Program-made: the position numbers and the translations under genes
Source: Myxococcales bacterium
GTDB taxonomy: Bacteria; Myxococcota; Polyangia; Polyangiales; Polyangiaceae
Length of the DNA stretch: 29,085 bases
Assembly (NCBI GenBank): GCA_003151595.1
Contig: PLXW01000063.1
Coordinates: 1-29,085, forward strand
Direction: 5' to 3'
In this document: positions 14,203 to 22,779 of the stretch, in pieces
How the letters are laid out: each line of letters opens with the position of its first letter
How positions within the stretch are numbered: the first letter of the stretch is position 1
Notes under the pieces: model-generated
What the model was told of the DNA's origin: nothing
Database searches by the model: none
Seen by the model: only the letters and a program-made list of their open reading frames with translations

Positions 14203-15141
14203 ATGCGTACTCTCGTCTTTGCCTGGGCACTCCCTCTGCTTCCTCTCTTCGTGAGCTCGGTGGCGCGCGCCGACGACCCCGCGCCGCTGCCTCTCCTCCC
14301 ATCTTCGGTTGCAGCGCCTGCGCCCGCCGCGCCCGTGCCGCCCGCCTCCGCGCCTGCTGCACCCGTGAAGGTCGCAGCCGAGTCGGACACCGGGTGGGGA
14401 TTCACGATGTGCAATGGGATCGACACGAAGGCCGTGCGCGTCTCCACGGGGTGCACCGGCGTGCTCGGTCTTCGCGGGAGCGTCTCTCACGTGGACCGTG
14501 TCCCGGCGAACGAAGGGGCAGGGCTGATGTTCTCCGCCGAAGGGGAAGAGTATTGGCGACGAGGCATCTTCAACAGCCGAGGTCAGTACCGCGCGGCGCT
14601 GGGCGGAGGCGCGGCAGGCCTCGAAGGGGCGCTGCTCGGCGCGTTCGCGTTCGGATTCCGAGCCCCCGTGACCGAGAACCAGGGTCCGGTCGTGCGCGCC
14701 GGCGCCTATGGATATCTCCTGGGCAACGACGCCTTCACCTCGTCACTCATCGAGCTTCCGCAGCTCCAGCTGGGTTGGCAGTGGTCGCGCGGGCACGCCG
14801 TCTTCGAGATCGCGGGCACCACGGGTGTGGCGCTCACAGGTCGCTTTCGCGCGGGGGAGGCGGCGGCGCGTGACATAGGCCAAGGGTTCTCGTTTGGCGG
14901 TCACGCGTCAGTGCAAGCACCGTGGGTACGCGTATCCTTGGAGGCGGAGCGGTTGCCTACCAATGATTCGATCGGTATGCCGGTCGACGTCGTATCGGGA
15001 ACGCTGTGCGCGGTCGCGTCTCCCGTCGCAATCTGCGCCGACGCGCGCGCGATGCAAGCGCGCGCCTTCGTCGCTGGCGCCGAGCCGATGGCGCGCGTCG
15101 CGTATGCGGGATTGACGCTCGGATTCACCGGCGGACACTGA
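14203..15141 (+). CDS. Secreted or outer-membrane protein of unknown function
   Basis: The product is 312 aa. An N-terminal signal peptide (MRTLVFAWALPLLPLF to about residue 24, ending SSVARADD) is followed by an Ala/Pro-rich linker (26-58). From about 62 on, many alternating Gly/aromatic strands (LGLRGSVSHV, YWRRGIFNS, AGAYGYLLG, LQLGWQWSRG, ASVQAPWVRVSLEAERL) end with AYAGLTLGFTGG. This pattern suggests a small beta-barrel or beta-sandwich in the outer membrane or periplasm. Four Cys (CNGID, TGCTG, GTLCAV, AICAD) could form two disulphides. I recognise no family. The ATG lacks a clear Shine-Dalgarno sequence; TAAGCT at 14184-14189 might be a -10 element close to the start. It follows the PilZ-like gene by 77 bp. 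Confidence 0.7.
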   Translation: MRTLVFAWALPLLPLFVSSVARADDPAPLPLLPSSVAAPAPAAPVPPASAPAAPVKVAAESDTGWGFTMCNGIDTKAVRVSTGCTGVLGLRGSVSHVDRVPANEGAGLMFSAEGEEYWRRGIFNSRGQYRAALGGGAAGLEGALLGAFAFGFRAPVTENQGPVVRAGAYGYLLGNDAFTSSLIELPQLQLGWQWSRGHAVFEIAGTTGVALTGRFRAGEAAARDIGQGFSFGGHASVQAPWVRVSLEAERLPTNDSIGMPVDVVSGTLCAVASPVAICADARAMQARAFVAGAEPMARVAYAGLTLGFTGGH

Positions 15142-15262
15142 CGGCAGGCGACCCAAGACGGGACCCAAAGCGCGCGCGCGGGCGTGTGTATGTCCGCGTC
15201 GTCTCGGCGACCCGATCGTGCGGAGATCGCCGACTCATTTTTAAGATTCTGAACAAACCCTC

Positions 15263-15274
15263 TGGCCATGGCCA
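15263..15274. repeat. 12-bp perfect palindrome TGGCCATGGCCA
   Basis: The sequence equals its own reverse complement. It lies in the long intergenic region about 235 bp before the kinase start. It may be a dimeric-protein site or chance in GC-rich DNA. Confidence 0.3.
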
Positions 15275-15330
15275 ATGGGTTGAGTAAGCTTCTGCTCGTC
15301 CTCGGATATCGTGGAGTGTCCATCGGATTT

Positions 15331-15352
15331 CGTGACGGCTCATTGCGTCACG
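15331..15352. repeat. Inverted repeat, 7-bp arms with 8-nt spacer
   Basis: Arms CGTGACG (15331-15337) and CGTCACG (15346-15352) are perfectly complementary. GGCTC (15337-15341) can alternatively pair with GAGCC (15352-15356). No T-tract follows, so it is not a terminator. It is a candidate operator or leader structure for the kinase operon. Confidence 0.3.
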
Positions 15353-15509
15353 AGCCGGCTCGCCGCGCACAGAATCCGACCTGGTTCGCCACCGTCTCGG
15401 GGGACGGCAATGCAACGCCGGGACGGCGGAGATCTGCGTGCTGGGTCCACTTGCGTCTACCGCCTGAGCGGTCGGACAGAAACGGGTCTCCAATGCGGCT
15501 GCACACATC

Positions 15510-17321
15510 ATGACGGCACCTGCACGTTCAGATGCGGAGATCCTCCGCGAGCTCGGGAAGTACCACCTCATCGCGCAGCTCGCGCGGGGGGGAATGGGAG
15601 ATGTGTATCTGGCAGCCGCACAGGGGCCCGGTGGGTTCAATAAATTACTGGCAGTGAAAGAGCTCAAGGCCGACCTCTCGGACGACGAGAATTACGTCGC
15701 CATGTTCCTCGAGGAGGCCCGCCTCGCAGCGCGTCTCATACATCCCAACATCGTGCAGACCAACGAGGTCGGCTCGGAGGGGAATCATCACTTCATGGTG
15801 ATGGAGTATCTGGACGGTCGCTCGCTCCATCGCATCGAAAAGCGCCTCGGCCAGCCAGGTTCGTTCACCGTGGGCGCTCACCTTCGCGTGATCGCCGACG
15901 CGCTCCTCGGGCTGCATCACGCGCACGAGCTCCGCGACTTCGACGGCGAGCCGCTGGACATCGTGCACCGCGACGTGAGTCCGCTGAACGTGTTCGTCAC
16001 CTTCGATGGGCAGGTGAAGGTGCTCGACTTCGGCATCGCCAAGGCGGTTGACTCGTCGCTCAAGACGGAGACCGGCGTGCTCAAAGGGCGCGTGGCCTAT
16101 ATGGCGCCGGAGCATGCCTGGGGCGCGAAGGTCGATCGGCGCGCCGACGTCTACGCCATCGGGGTGATGATCTGGGAGGCGGCCGCGCGGCGGAGGCTCT
16201 GGCCGGGGATGCCCGACGTCGAGATCCTCGCGCGCATTTTCCGCGAGGGGCCGCCGTCGCTCCGCGCCGTTCGGCCGGACGTGCCCGAGGAGCTCGACGC
16301 GATCTGCGCCCGCGCGATGGCCAAATACGCCATCGATCGTCACCCCACCGCAGCCGACCTGCTCGAGGATCTCGAGTCGCACCTCACGCATCGCAGCGAC
16401 ATGGTGACCACACGCGAGATCGGCACGCTGGCGAGCCATGCGTTCGCCGAAGAGCGGACGAAGATGAACACGGTCATCGAGCGCACGCTCAATCGGCTGC
16501 GCGGCGGGCCGCGCTCCGGGGTGATGCCGACGTTCGAAGCGGAGGTGGGCGCGCAGAGCGATCCGCACCTGATGCTCGACGAGTCGAAGAGCTTCTCCGC
16601 GCGGCGCGTGCGAACGCCCTCGCGAACCCCCTCGAGCCGCCGCCCGATGCTCCCGCCGAGCGACGGCCCGACGGCGCTCGCCGAGAGCGCGGCCCCCGCG
16701 GGCGCGGTCACCGAGTCCCCTCCCCCGAACGCATCGCGACGCTTCGCGATCGCGATCGCAACGGCGGTCGCGCTTCCGATCCTGGGCGCCGCGCTGGCCA
16801 CGGCCATGCAGCACCGGAGCGCCCCTACCTCGCTCGCAAGCGCGCCGCCTGCCGCGGCCACGATCGCCCTCGCGCCGGCCAGCGACGTGCAGACGATCGA
16901 TCTCATCATCCACGTCACCCCGTCGGCCGCGCAGATCACCATCGACGGCGCGACGGTCTCCAATCCCTTCCACGCCCGCTACACCAAGGACGAGCGGGCG
17001 CACCGCATCACGGCGTCGGCCGATGGATACGAGACGAAGTCGGAGGCGCTGTCGTTCACGAGCGACGTCGCGATCGATCTCGGGCTCGAGCGTCATCCGC
17101 CTCCGGCGCCTCACAAGGCTGCGGCCCCGCCACCTCCTCCGCCTCCGCCGCCTCACGCCGCGGCCAAGCGCGGATCGGCCGGCAATCAAGGGGCCGCGCA
17201 GGCCCCGGATGCACCGCCGGCGCAGCCGCCCGGATCGGCCGCGCACATCGAAGTGAACCCCGCGGGAGGCCACGCACCACTCCGGCCGATCGCGACCACG
17301 AATCCCTATGGAGAGCCTTGA
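15510..17321 (+). CDS. Membrane-anchored Ser/Thr protein kinase with C-terminal PEGA domain
   Basis: The product is 603 aa. The kinase domain is at about 17-292: [10 protein letters not shown] loop, catalytic Lys50 (LAVKEL), catalytic loop HRDVSPLN (His153, Asp155) in which the usual Lys after HRDx is Ser157, as in many myxobacterial kinases, DFG at 173-175, AYMAPEH and [13 protein letters not shown] long linker (about 300-408) leads to one transmembrane helix at about 411-433. Residues about 462-530 form a PEGA domain ([21 protein letters not shown]), a surface-layer or envelope beta fold that would be periplasmic. A poly-Pro run (540-549) and low-complexity tail follow. The topology fits an envelope sensor signalling to cytoplasmic targets. 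It starts an operon with a TPR-PEGA gene 3 bp downstream. Confidence 0.93.
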   Translation: MTAPARSDAEILRELGKYHLIAQLARGGMGDVYLAAAQGPGGFNKLLAVKELKADLSDDENYVAMFLEEARLAARLIHPNIVQTNEVGSEGNHHFMVMEYLDGRSLHRIEKRLGQPGSFTVGAHLRVIADALLGLHHAHELRDFDGEPLDIVHRDVSPLNVFVTFDGQVKVLDFGIAKAVDSSLKTETGVLKGRVAYMAPEHAWGAKVDRRADVYAIGVMIWEAAARRRLWPGMPDVEILARIFREGPPSLRAVRPDVPEELDAICARAMAKYAIDRHPTAADLLEDLESHLTHRSDMVTTREIGTLASHAFAEERTKMNTVIERTLNRLRGGPRSGVMPTFEAEVGAQSDPHLMLDESKSFSARRVRTPSRTPSSRRPMLPPSDGPTALAESAAPAGAVTESPPPNASRRFAIAIATAVALPILGAALATAMQHRSAPTSLASAPPAAATIALAPASDVQTIDLIIHVTPSAAQITIDGATVSNPFHARYTKDERAHRITASADGYETKSEALSFTSDVAIDLGLERHPPPAPHKAAAPPPPPPPPPHAAAKRGSAGNQGAAQAPDAPPAQPPGSAAHIEVNPAGGHAPLRPIATTNPYGEP

Positions 17322-17324
17322 GCC

Positions 17325-18308
17325 ATGCGTAGTCGCCCGTCCACCCGTGTCGTCAGGATCATCATGGCGCTCGCGCTGCCACTCGCGCTGCTCTTCGCAC
17401 GCGACGCTCGTGCCCAGGAGGGGACGCGCGAGGCCTCGAAACACTTTCAACGCGCCGTCTCCCTCTACAACGAGGCCGACTACCGCGCCGCGCTCGTCGA
17501 GTTTCGACGGGCCTATGCCCTGTCTCCCAACGCGGCCGTTCTCTACAACGTCGGAGAGGCCGAGTATCAACTCCAGGACTACGCCGGCGCGCTGGTCACG
17601 TTCGAGCGCTACCTCACGGAGTCGAACCCTCTCGAGGTCCACCGCACGGAGGTCGAGAGCAACGTCGAAGTGCTCCGCGCGCGCGTCGGTCACATCACGA
17701 TCACGACCACCCCTCCCGGCGCCGACGTCACGGTGGACGACCAGGCAATCGGAAAGACCCCGTTCGACAAGGCGGTCCTCGTCAGCATCGGCCACCGCAA
17801 GGTGATCTCCTCGATGCCCGGGCGGCTCCCGGTGACTCGCTACGTGGACGTCGCGGCCGACGACAACGTGACGGTCGCCATCCAGCTTCCCCCTCAGTCC
17901 GACGGCGCCTCGTCGCCTTCCGCGTCGCAGCCGCTGGTCTCGACGTCCGACGCGAACCGTCCGTCGCGAAACGGCCCGGCCCTTCGCACCGCCGGCTGGA
18001 TCACGACCGGTGTGCTGGCAGCCAGCGCGGTGTCGTTCGGCCTCCTGGCGCTGAAGGAGGCGGCCGATCTCAGGAGCGCCCGCAACGCGTTCCCCACGTC
18101 TAGCGACGCGCTCCAGCACGATGCCGCGCTCACGCGGACGTACTCCATCGTCGCCGACTCGCTGACGGCGGCCACGCTCGTCGTCGGCGGCCTCACCCTC
18201 TACTCGACGCTGTCTTCTCCGTCGGCCGGTGGAACCCAACGCGGGAGCACCGGCACGACACGCATCGTGCTCGGCCCCGGGTCGGCACGGCTCGAAGGAA
18301 CCTTTTGA
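17325..18308 (+). CDS. Exported TPR and PEGA-domain protein
   Basis: The product is 327 aa. A signal peptide ends near residue 30 (LLFARDARAQ). TPR-like repeats lie at about 35-105 (HFQRAVSLYNEADYRAALVEF; AVLYNVGEAEYQLQDYAGAL). A PEGA domain follows at about 116-175 (ITITTTPPGADVTVDDQAIG and TPFDKAVLVSIGHRKV). After a Ser-rich linker there are two hydrophobic segments, about 222-243 and 270-295, that may anchor it in a membrane. Only 3 bp separate it from the PEGA kinase, and GGAG is inside that gene's end, so they are co-translated. Shared PEGA domains suggest both proteins work at the same envelope site; TPRs usually bind protein partners. Its stop overlaps the ribosome-binding site of the next gene. 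Confidence 0.85.
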   Translation: MRSRPSTRVVRIIMALALPLALLFARDARAQEGTREASKHFQRAVSLYNEADYRAALVEFRRAYALSPNAAVLYNVGEAEYQLQDYAGALVTFERYLTESNPLEVHRTEVESNVEVLRARVGHITITTTPPGADVTVDDQAIGKTPFDKAVLVSIGHRKVISSMPGRLPVTRYVDVAADDNVTVAIQLPPQSDGASSPSASQPLVSTSDANRPSRNGPALRTAGWITTGVLAASAVSFGLLALKEAADLRSARNAFPTSSDALQHDAALTRTYSIVADSLTAATLVVGGLTLYSTLSSPSAGGTQRGSTGTTRIVLGPGSARLEGTF

Positions 18309-18319
18309 GGCACACACCC

Positions 18320-19906
18320 ATGAACCTCAATCACACTCAAGCTCGCCATTCTTGGTTTCCTCGGTTTCGCTCGAGCGGACGACGCTGGGTAAGCGGCGGC
18401 GCGATGGTCGCGCTCCTCGCCTGCGGCGCGTGCTCGCTCCTCCTCGATCGCACCTCGACCCAGTGCCAGACCGACGGTGACTGCGCTCAATTCGGCGGGC
18501 ACCCGTACTGTCAGGCGAACGTGTGCGTCGCCTCGGGGCTCGTGCCCGCCGATTGCTTCAGCGGCACGCCGCAACAGCCGAGCGATTTCCTCAACCAGTG
18601 CAGCCAGGCGCAGTGCCTGGCGTTCGACGACTGCGCGCGATTGAAGCTCTGCGGCGCTGCGAGCGACGCGGACGGCGGCCTCGTTTCGCCGCCGGACGCG
18701 GGCGGGAGCTCGTCTTCGTCGACCGCGAGCGACGGCGGCGGCGCGATGCCGAGCTGCATGGACCCGACGGATGGACGCGCACAGATCGTCGTCATCACGG
18801 GCTCCAGCAATTTCCCTCCCACGCTCTCCAAGCTCACGCCGCTGATTCTGGCGACCGGATATACCCCGGTCTATCAGGTCACGAACTCGTGCAACGGCGT
18901 GAAGGTCGTCTTCGACTCCAATCCGGCGAATCACGTGATCGTCGATCCCACCCCAAGCCCGAGCGCGAAGTACGCCGCGTATTTCAAGCCGGATGGGAGT
19001 TCCGTCCCGTGCCTGCTCGGCGAAGGCGGAGCAACAGTCGACATCGGCGAGTCGGACGTCTTCTCCTCGACCTGCAGCGCGTCGGACGTTCCGGGCGATG
19101 CGGTCGGTGAGTACCTCGGCCCCATCCAGGCGATGGCCTTCGTCGTTCCGGGCAAGTCGCAGGAGGTCGCGATCTCGGCGGCCGCGGCGCGCGCCGTCTT
19201 CGGAATGGGCGGCAACAACGGCGCGGTCACGCCGTGGACCAATCCGTCGCTCTACTTCGTCCGCAACGCCAACACCGGCACGCAGCAGATGATCGGCCAC
19301 GCCATCGGAGTCCCGGCCAACACGTTCTGGGGGATCGACCGCGGGACCGCCACGAACGTCGACTCGCTCCTTCGCGTCATCACCGATCCGGTGCTCGCCG
19401 AGCAGGCGATCGGGATCATCTCGGTGGACTACTACGATGACGATCGCTCGAACCTGAAGGCGCTCGCCTTCAAGGCCGAAGGGCAAGAGTGCGCCTACCT
19501 CCCCGACTCGACGGAGTTCAAGAAGGACAAGCAGAACGTCCGCGACGGTCACTACCCGATCTGGGGTCCGCTCCACTTCTTCGCGAGCGTCTCCAACGGC
19601 ACGCCCGTCTCGCCCGCCGCGCAAGCGTTCGTCTCCGTCATGTCGGTCCCCAATCTTCCGAAGACGCTCCTCGACGCCTTCATCGGCGCGAGCCTCGTCC
19701 CTGCCTGCGCGATGCGCGTGACGCGCGCCGCCGAGCTCGGACCTCTCAGCGCGTACTCAGCGCCGTTCCAGTGCGGTTGCTACTTCGATGCAAGCCCCAA
19801 CGTGAACGGCTCCGCCCCGCCGGGATGCACCCCGTGTGAGACCGCGAACGACTGCACCAACCCCGCGCGCCCCGCGTGCAACCTCGGTTACTGCGAAATT
19901 CAGTGA
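18320..19906 (+). CDS. Lipoprotein with possible PstS-like periplasmic-binding-protein domain
   Basis: The product is 528 aa from the ATG at 18320 (GAGG nine bases upstream; a TTG at 18305 is also in frame). The N-terminus is basic, then hydrophobic, with a lipobox-like VALLACGAC at about 30-38. A cysteine motif CQTDGDCAQFGGHPYCQANVC follows, then a Ser/Asp-rich linker and a large domain (about 150-480) starting IVVITGSSNFPPTLSKLTPLI and continuing GYTPVYQVTNSCNGVKVVF. This resembles the start of phosphate-type solute-binding domains, which I hold only moderately. The C-terminus ends in another similar module, CTPCETANDCTNPARPACNLGYC. It is probably an outer-membrane-anchored periplasmic or surface protein in the operon of the PEGA kinase. 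The ligand is unknown. Confidence 0.75.
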   Translation: MNLNHTQARHSWFPRFRSSGRRWVSGGAMVALLACGACSLLLDRTSTQCQTDGDCAQFGGHPYCQANVCVASGLVPADCFSGTPQQPSDFLNQCSQAQCLAFDDCARLKLCGAASDADGGLVSPPDAGGSSSSSTASDGGGAMPSCMDPTDGRAQIVVITGSSNFPPTLSKLTPLILATGYTPVYQVTNSCNGVKVVFDSNPANHVIVDPTPSPSAKYAAYFKPDGSSVPCLLGEGGATVDIGESDVFSSTCSASDVPGDAVGEYLGPIQAMAFVVPGKSQEVAISAAAARAVFGMGGNNGAVTPWTNPSLYFVRNANTGTQQMIGHAIGVPANTFWGIDRGTATNVDSLLRVITDPVLAEQAIGIISVDYYDDDRSNLKALAFKAEGQECAYLPDSTEFKKDKQNVRDGHYPIWGPLHFFASVSNGTPVSPAAQAFVSVMSVPNLPKTLLDAFIGASLVPACAMRVTRAAELGPLSAYSAPFQCGCYFDASPNVNGSAPPGCTPCETANDCTNPARPACNLGYCEIQ

Positions 19907-19937
19907 CCTCGTCACCTCGAATCACCCTGGAGGCCCC

Positions 19938-20936
19938 ATGCAATCTCTGAATCTCATGGCCGAACGTCTGCGCGCTCTCCTCGACTCGCCGGACGGCATC
20001 GAGCTACCCGGTTGCTACGACGTGCTGAGCGCGATGGTGCTCGAGCGCGCGGGGTTCAAATCGGTCTTCATGAGCGGGTATGGAGTCGCGGCGAGCCTTC
20101 TGGGCAATCCGGACATCGGGCTAACGAGTCTCGTGGAGACCGCGCTCATCACGCGCAACGTCTCGCACGCCGTGCACGTGCCGCTCATCGTCGATGCCGA
20201 CAACGGCTACGGCAACGAGGACAACGTCGTGCGCACGGTGCACGAGCTGGAGCACGCCGGCGCAGCGGGGATGATCTTGGAAGACCAGGTGATGCCGAAG
20301 CGCTGTGGACACGCCGCGGGCAAAGCGGTGCTCCCGCTCGATCAGTACATGCGAAAGCTCGAGTGCGCGCTCGCCGCGCGGCAGACGCCGATGGTGATCG
20401 TGGCGCGGACGGACGCGCTCACGATGGACGAGGGGATAAGGCGCGCCAAGCAGTTCCACTCGGCGGGCGCGGACGTCGTGCTCATCGACGGCCTCCCGTC
20501 GATCGACGCCTTGAAGAGAGTCGGCGACGAAGTGCCCGGTCACAAGGTCATCAACCTGATCTTCGGCGGAAAGACGCCGCTGCTCCCGTCGCAGCAGCTC
20601 CACGATCTCGGGTTCAAGATCGTCCTGTATTCGACCCCCGCGCTCTACACGGCGATGAGCACGATGCTCCGCGAGATGACCCTCCTCAATCAGACCAAGG
20701 AGCTCTCGTCGATCTCCGACGCGAGCTGCACCTTCCGCGACTTTCAGGGCTTCATCGAAGGGGCGTACTTCCGTCGTCGCGACAGCGGCGGTCTCTCACG
20801 CGACGGCGCTAACGAGAACGGCCGGACGGCCGCGTCGGGCGAGCATCGCATCGAGGCCGACGAGGCTTCCCACTCGCGCTTGAGCGCCGCAGCGGCACTC
20901 GCCGCGACGCCCATCGCGATCGGCCAGCGCAGGTAG
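19938..20936 (+). CDS. Isocitrate lyase/PEP mutase superfamily enzyme
   Basis: The product is 332 aa, with GGAGG four bases before the ATG. The family's TIM-barrel signatures are present: Ser46-Gly47-Tyr48, Asp86-Ala87-Asp88 (DADNGYG, Mg2+ ligands), Glu115-Asp116-Gln117, the mobile-loop motif Lys121-Arg-Cys-Gly-His125 with catalytic Cys123, and ARTDA at 156-160. KRCGH favours a C-C lyase such as 2-methylisocitrate or 2,3-dimethylmalate lyase over a phosphonomutase; the exact substrate cannot be read. The propionate-cycle partners prpC and prpD are absent. Residues after about 280 (RRRDSGG onward, about 50 aa) are low-complexity and outside the fold. It begins 31 bp after the lipoprotein gene and may be co-transcribed. 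Its stop is 2 bp from the stop of the convergent gene. Confidence 0.85.
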   Translation: MQSLNLMAERLRALLDSPDGIELPGCYDVLSAMVLERAGFKSVFMSGYGVAASLLGNPDIGLTSLVETALITRNVSHAVHVPLIVDADNGYGNEDNVVRTVHELEHAGAAGMILEDQVMPKRCGHAAGKAVLPLDQYMRKLECALAARQTPMVIVARTDALTMDEGIRRAKQFHSAGADVVLIDGLPSIDALKRVGDEVPGHKVINLIFGGKTPLLPSQQLHDLGFKIVLYSTPALYTAMSTMLREMTLLNQTKELSSISDASCTFRDFQGFIEGAYFRRRDSGGLSRDGANENGRTAASGEHRIEADEASHSRLSAAAALAATPIAIGQRR

Positions 20937-20938
20937 AT

Positions 20939-22699
20939 TCAGGGGCAGTCGGTCTTCATGCAGCCGTAGTCACCGTTCGTGACGTGCGCGACGCACGTAC
21001 CGTCCCAGGTGAACTGGCAGCAGAAGGAGTCGTTCGCGCAGATGGCGGCGATGCACGCGCCGGCCTGGTTGTCGTTCGTGCAGCTCGGCCCGATGGCGTC
21101 GCCCGCGGTGCACACGCTGTGATCGCACGTACCGCCATCGGCCGCCGCGCTGCTCCCGCCGTCCGTGTCTCCCGCATCTGCGCCACCCTCGCCACCGCCG
21201 CCGCTGCTCGATCCACCCGAGCTCGATCCACTCGAGCTCGATCCGCTGCCGCTCCCACCCGACGAGCTCCCGCCGCTGCTGCTCCCGCCGCCGAAGCACG
21301 ACGGAGGGGGCGCAGCTTGAGCCGGAAGCGCAGCGGGCGGGTTCGACGTGCACGTCGTGGAGGAACCGCCCGGAAGCGTGAACGTGCCGCTCGTAGCCGC
21401 CGTAGGTGACTCTTCGTCGAAGAGCGTACAGGTCTTGTTCCACTGGAAGAGGCCGAAGATGTCGACGTTCGCCGAGGCCACGGCATCGATGCCCGCCTGC
21501 GCGCCCCCACTCACGGTTCCGGTGAGCTTCTGCGCGTCGCACACCGCGGCCGCGTCGAGCGACACGTGCGGCTCCGCGTAGATGGAGCCTGCGGCGAGAT
21601 CGTAGAATGACAGATCGAACTCCGGCTTCACGTTGCATCGAACGTGAACCGCCGAGTCCATCGTCCACTTCGGGCCGATCATCGTGAACGACTGCGTGTG
21701 ATCGAAGACCGGGCTGAGCTGCGAGCTCTCGTATTTGAAGCCCGCTGTGACCGAGCCGCTCACCTTGCCGCCGACATCGACGCCGACTCCGCCGCCGTAC
21801 GACAGCTGGCAGGCCAGCGTCGCCTTGAACTCGGCGTGCACCGGGATGCTGATGATCCCGAGCGAGATCGATCCGAGATCGACCGGATAGTCCGCGAGCG
21901 TCGCGCTCGGCGCTTGAAGCACGTTCTCGGCGATGAGGTCGGCGAGGTCGTCGCCCGTCATGTTGCCCGTGACGGCAAAGCCCACGTCGAGCTCCACGTC
22001 GGCGTCGAGCTGGCCGGTGGCGATGACGTGGAACTCCTTCACGCTCGAGAGCGGGTCGGACAGGTTCGGCTCGATGTCGGCGCCGACGTCGAACGATGGC
22101 GTGAAGTCGAGCGTGCCGGTCGTCACCGTAGCGTGCGCCGTGTAGCCGATCTTGTCGCCGGAGTGCAGCGTCGCGCTGTCACTCACGTCGAGGAGCTTCG
22201 TCCCCGAATAATCGAGGAGCTTGATTGGCGTTCCGCCCGACGTGCCCTGCGTGTGAATCGCGTAAGCGTCGGCCGTGACGGGCCCGGTCGTCGTGAGCTT
22301 CGGCGCCTGGAGCGTCGTCTTGAAGCTCGCCTGCGAGACCGCGTCGCTCAGCGAGGCCTTGGTCGTGGCCAGCGTGATCGTCTCCCCTGAGAGGACCGGT
22401 TTGGCGGTGACCTTGCGGAGAAAGCCCCACGGGTTCTTCGCGCCGCCCTTGTCGCCGACGATGATGTCGCCGACCGCGCGCTCCAGTTGATCGGAGTGCG
22501 TCGATGCCGGGAACGAGAGGTGATCGGCTTCGACGTCGACGTCGCTCGCCGATTTCGCATCGAGGTAGGAGGCGTTGGACGCAAGCGTCGCGGAGCCCTG
22601 CGTGGTCGCCGTGCTCCCTTGCGTTCCGCTCGACGAGCTGCAGGCCACGACGGTCCCGAGCGCCGCGATCGAGAAGAACTGTCCGTTACGCTTCATCAT
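20939..22699 (-). CDS. Large secreted lipoprotein with Ser/Gly linker and C-terminal cysteine-rich domain
   Basis: The product is 586 aa from the ATG at 22699 (GGGAGAG upstream; a second ATG follows immediately). The signal sequence ends in a lipobox-like GTVVAC, Cys20, followed by a Ser/Thr-rich stretch. Residues about 55-430 are beta-rich without a family I recognise (DVGADIEPNLSDPL, GGGVGVDVGGKVSGSV). Residues about 480-525 are a Gly/Ser linker coded in part by 15-bp tandem repeats. The last 60 residues form a cysteine-patterned domain (CDHSVC, SCTNDNQAGAC, AAICANDSFCCQF, WDGTCV, GCMKTDC), a common C-terminal module of exported myxobacterial proteins, probably disulphide-bonded. It is presumably surface-exposed. 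It lies 80 bp downstream of the Flp pilin gene on the same strand. Confidence 0.75.
   Translation of the reverse strand: MMKRNGQFFSIAALGTVVACSSSSGTQGSTATTQGSATLASNASYLDAKSASDVDVEADHLSFPASTHSDQLERAVGDIIVGDKGGAKNPWGFLRKVTAKPVLSGETITLATTKASLSDAVSQASFKTTLQAPKLTTTGPVTADAYAIHTQGTSGGTPIKLLDYSGTKLLDVSDSATLHSGDKIGYTAHATVTTGTLDFTPSFDVGADIEPNLSDPLSSVKEFHVIATGQLDADVELDVGFAVTGNMTGDDLADLIAENVLQAPSATLADYPVDLGSISLGIISIPVHAEFKATLACQLSYGGGVGVDVGGKVSGSVTAGFKYESSQLSPVFDHTQSFTMIGPKWTMDSAVHVRCNVKPEFDLSFYDLAAGSIYAEPHVSLDAAAVCDAQKLTGTVSGGAQAGIDAVASANVDIFGLFQWNKTCTLFDEESPTAATSGTFTLPGGSSTTCTSNPPAALPAQAAPPPSCFGGGSSSGGSSSGGSGSGSSSSGSSSGGSSSGGGGEGGADAGDTDGGSSAAADGGTCDHSVCTAGDAIGPSCTNDNQAGACIAAICANDSFCCQFTWDGTCVAHVTNGDYGCMKTDCP
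21207..21251. repeat. 15-bp tandem repeat, three imperfect units, in Ser/Gly linker
   Basis: Units at 21207-21221, 21222-21236 and 21237-21251 share CTCGATCC and differ at a few positions. The period is a multiple of three, so copy-number changes would only lengthen or shorten the Ser/Gly linker of the lipoprotein encoded on the minus strand. Confidence 0.7.
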
Positions 22700-22779
22700 C
22701 GTCTCTCCCTTTAGGTGCAGTGGTGCAAGCACGGCGGGTCAGTCCGCCGCGAACGCTCATTCGTGAAACCGAGCGCGAG

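Larger units (their letters stand above)
15142..15509. promoter_or_regulatory. 368-bp intergenic region upstream of PEGA-kinase operon
   Basis: I see no convincing gene here; a short plus-strand frame from 15268 has no family signature. Visible structures are two alternating purine-pyrimidine runs (15170-15180, 15182-15193), an AT-rich patch (15236-15250), a perfect 12-bp palindrome TGGCCATGGCCA (15263-15274), and an inverted repeat CGTGACG...CGTCACG (15331-15337 and 15346-15352) with an 8-nt spacer. The last could be an operator or an mRNA hairpin in the leader. The region presumably holds the promoter of the downstream kinase operon. Confidence 0.4.

Noticed and set aside
15268..15513. Short plus-strand frame of 81 codons in the long intergenic region
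   Set aside because: No ribosome-binding site, no family signature, starts inside a palindrome and overlaps the kinase start; probably not a gene.
15645..18317. Very long open frame (about 890 codons) on the minus strand opposite the kinase and TPR-PEGA genes
   Set aside because: Its product is Arg/Gly/Val-rich without any domain, and it is antisense to two genes with clear motifs. Long antisense frames are expected in GC-rich DNA with strong third-position GC bias.
22732..22749. Hairpin CGGCGG...CCGCCG between the pilin and large lipoprotein genes
   Set aside because: Six-bp stem without a T-tract in either direction; common by chance in this base composition.
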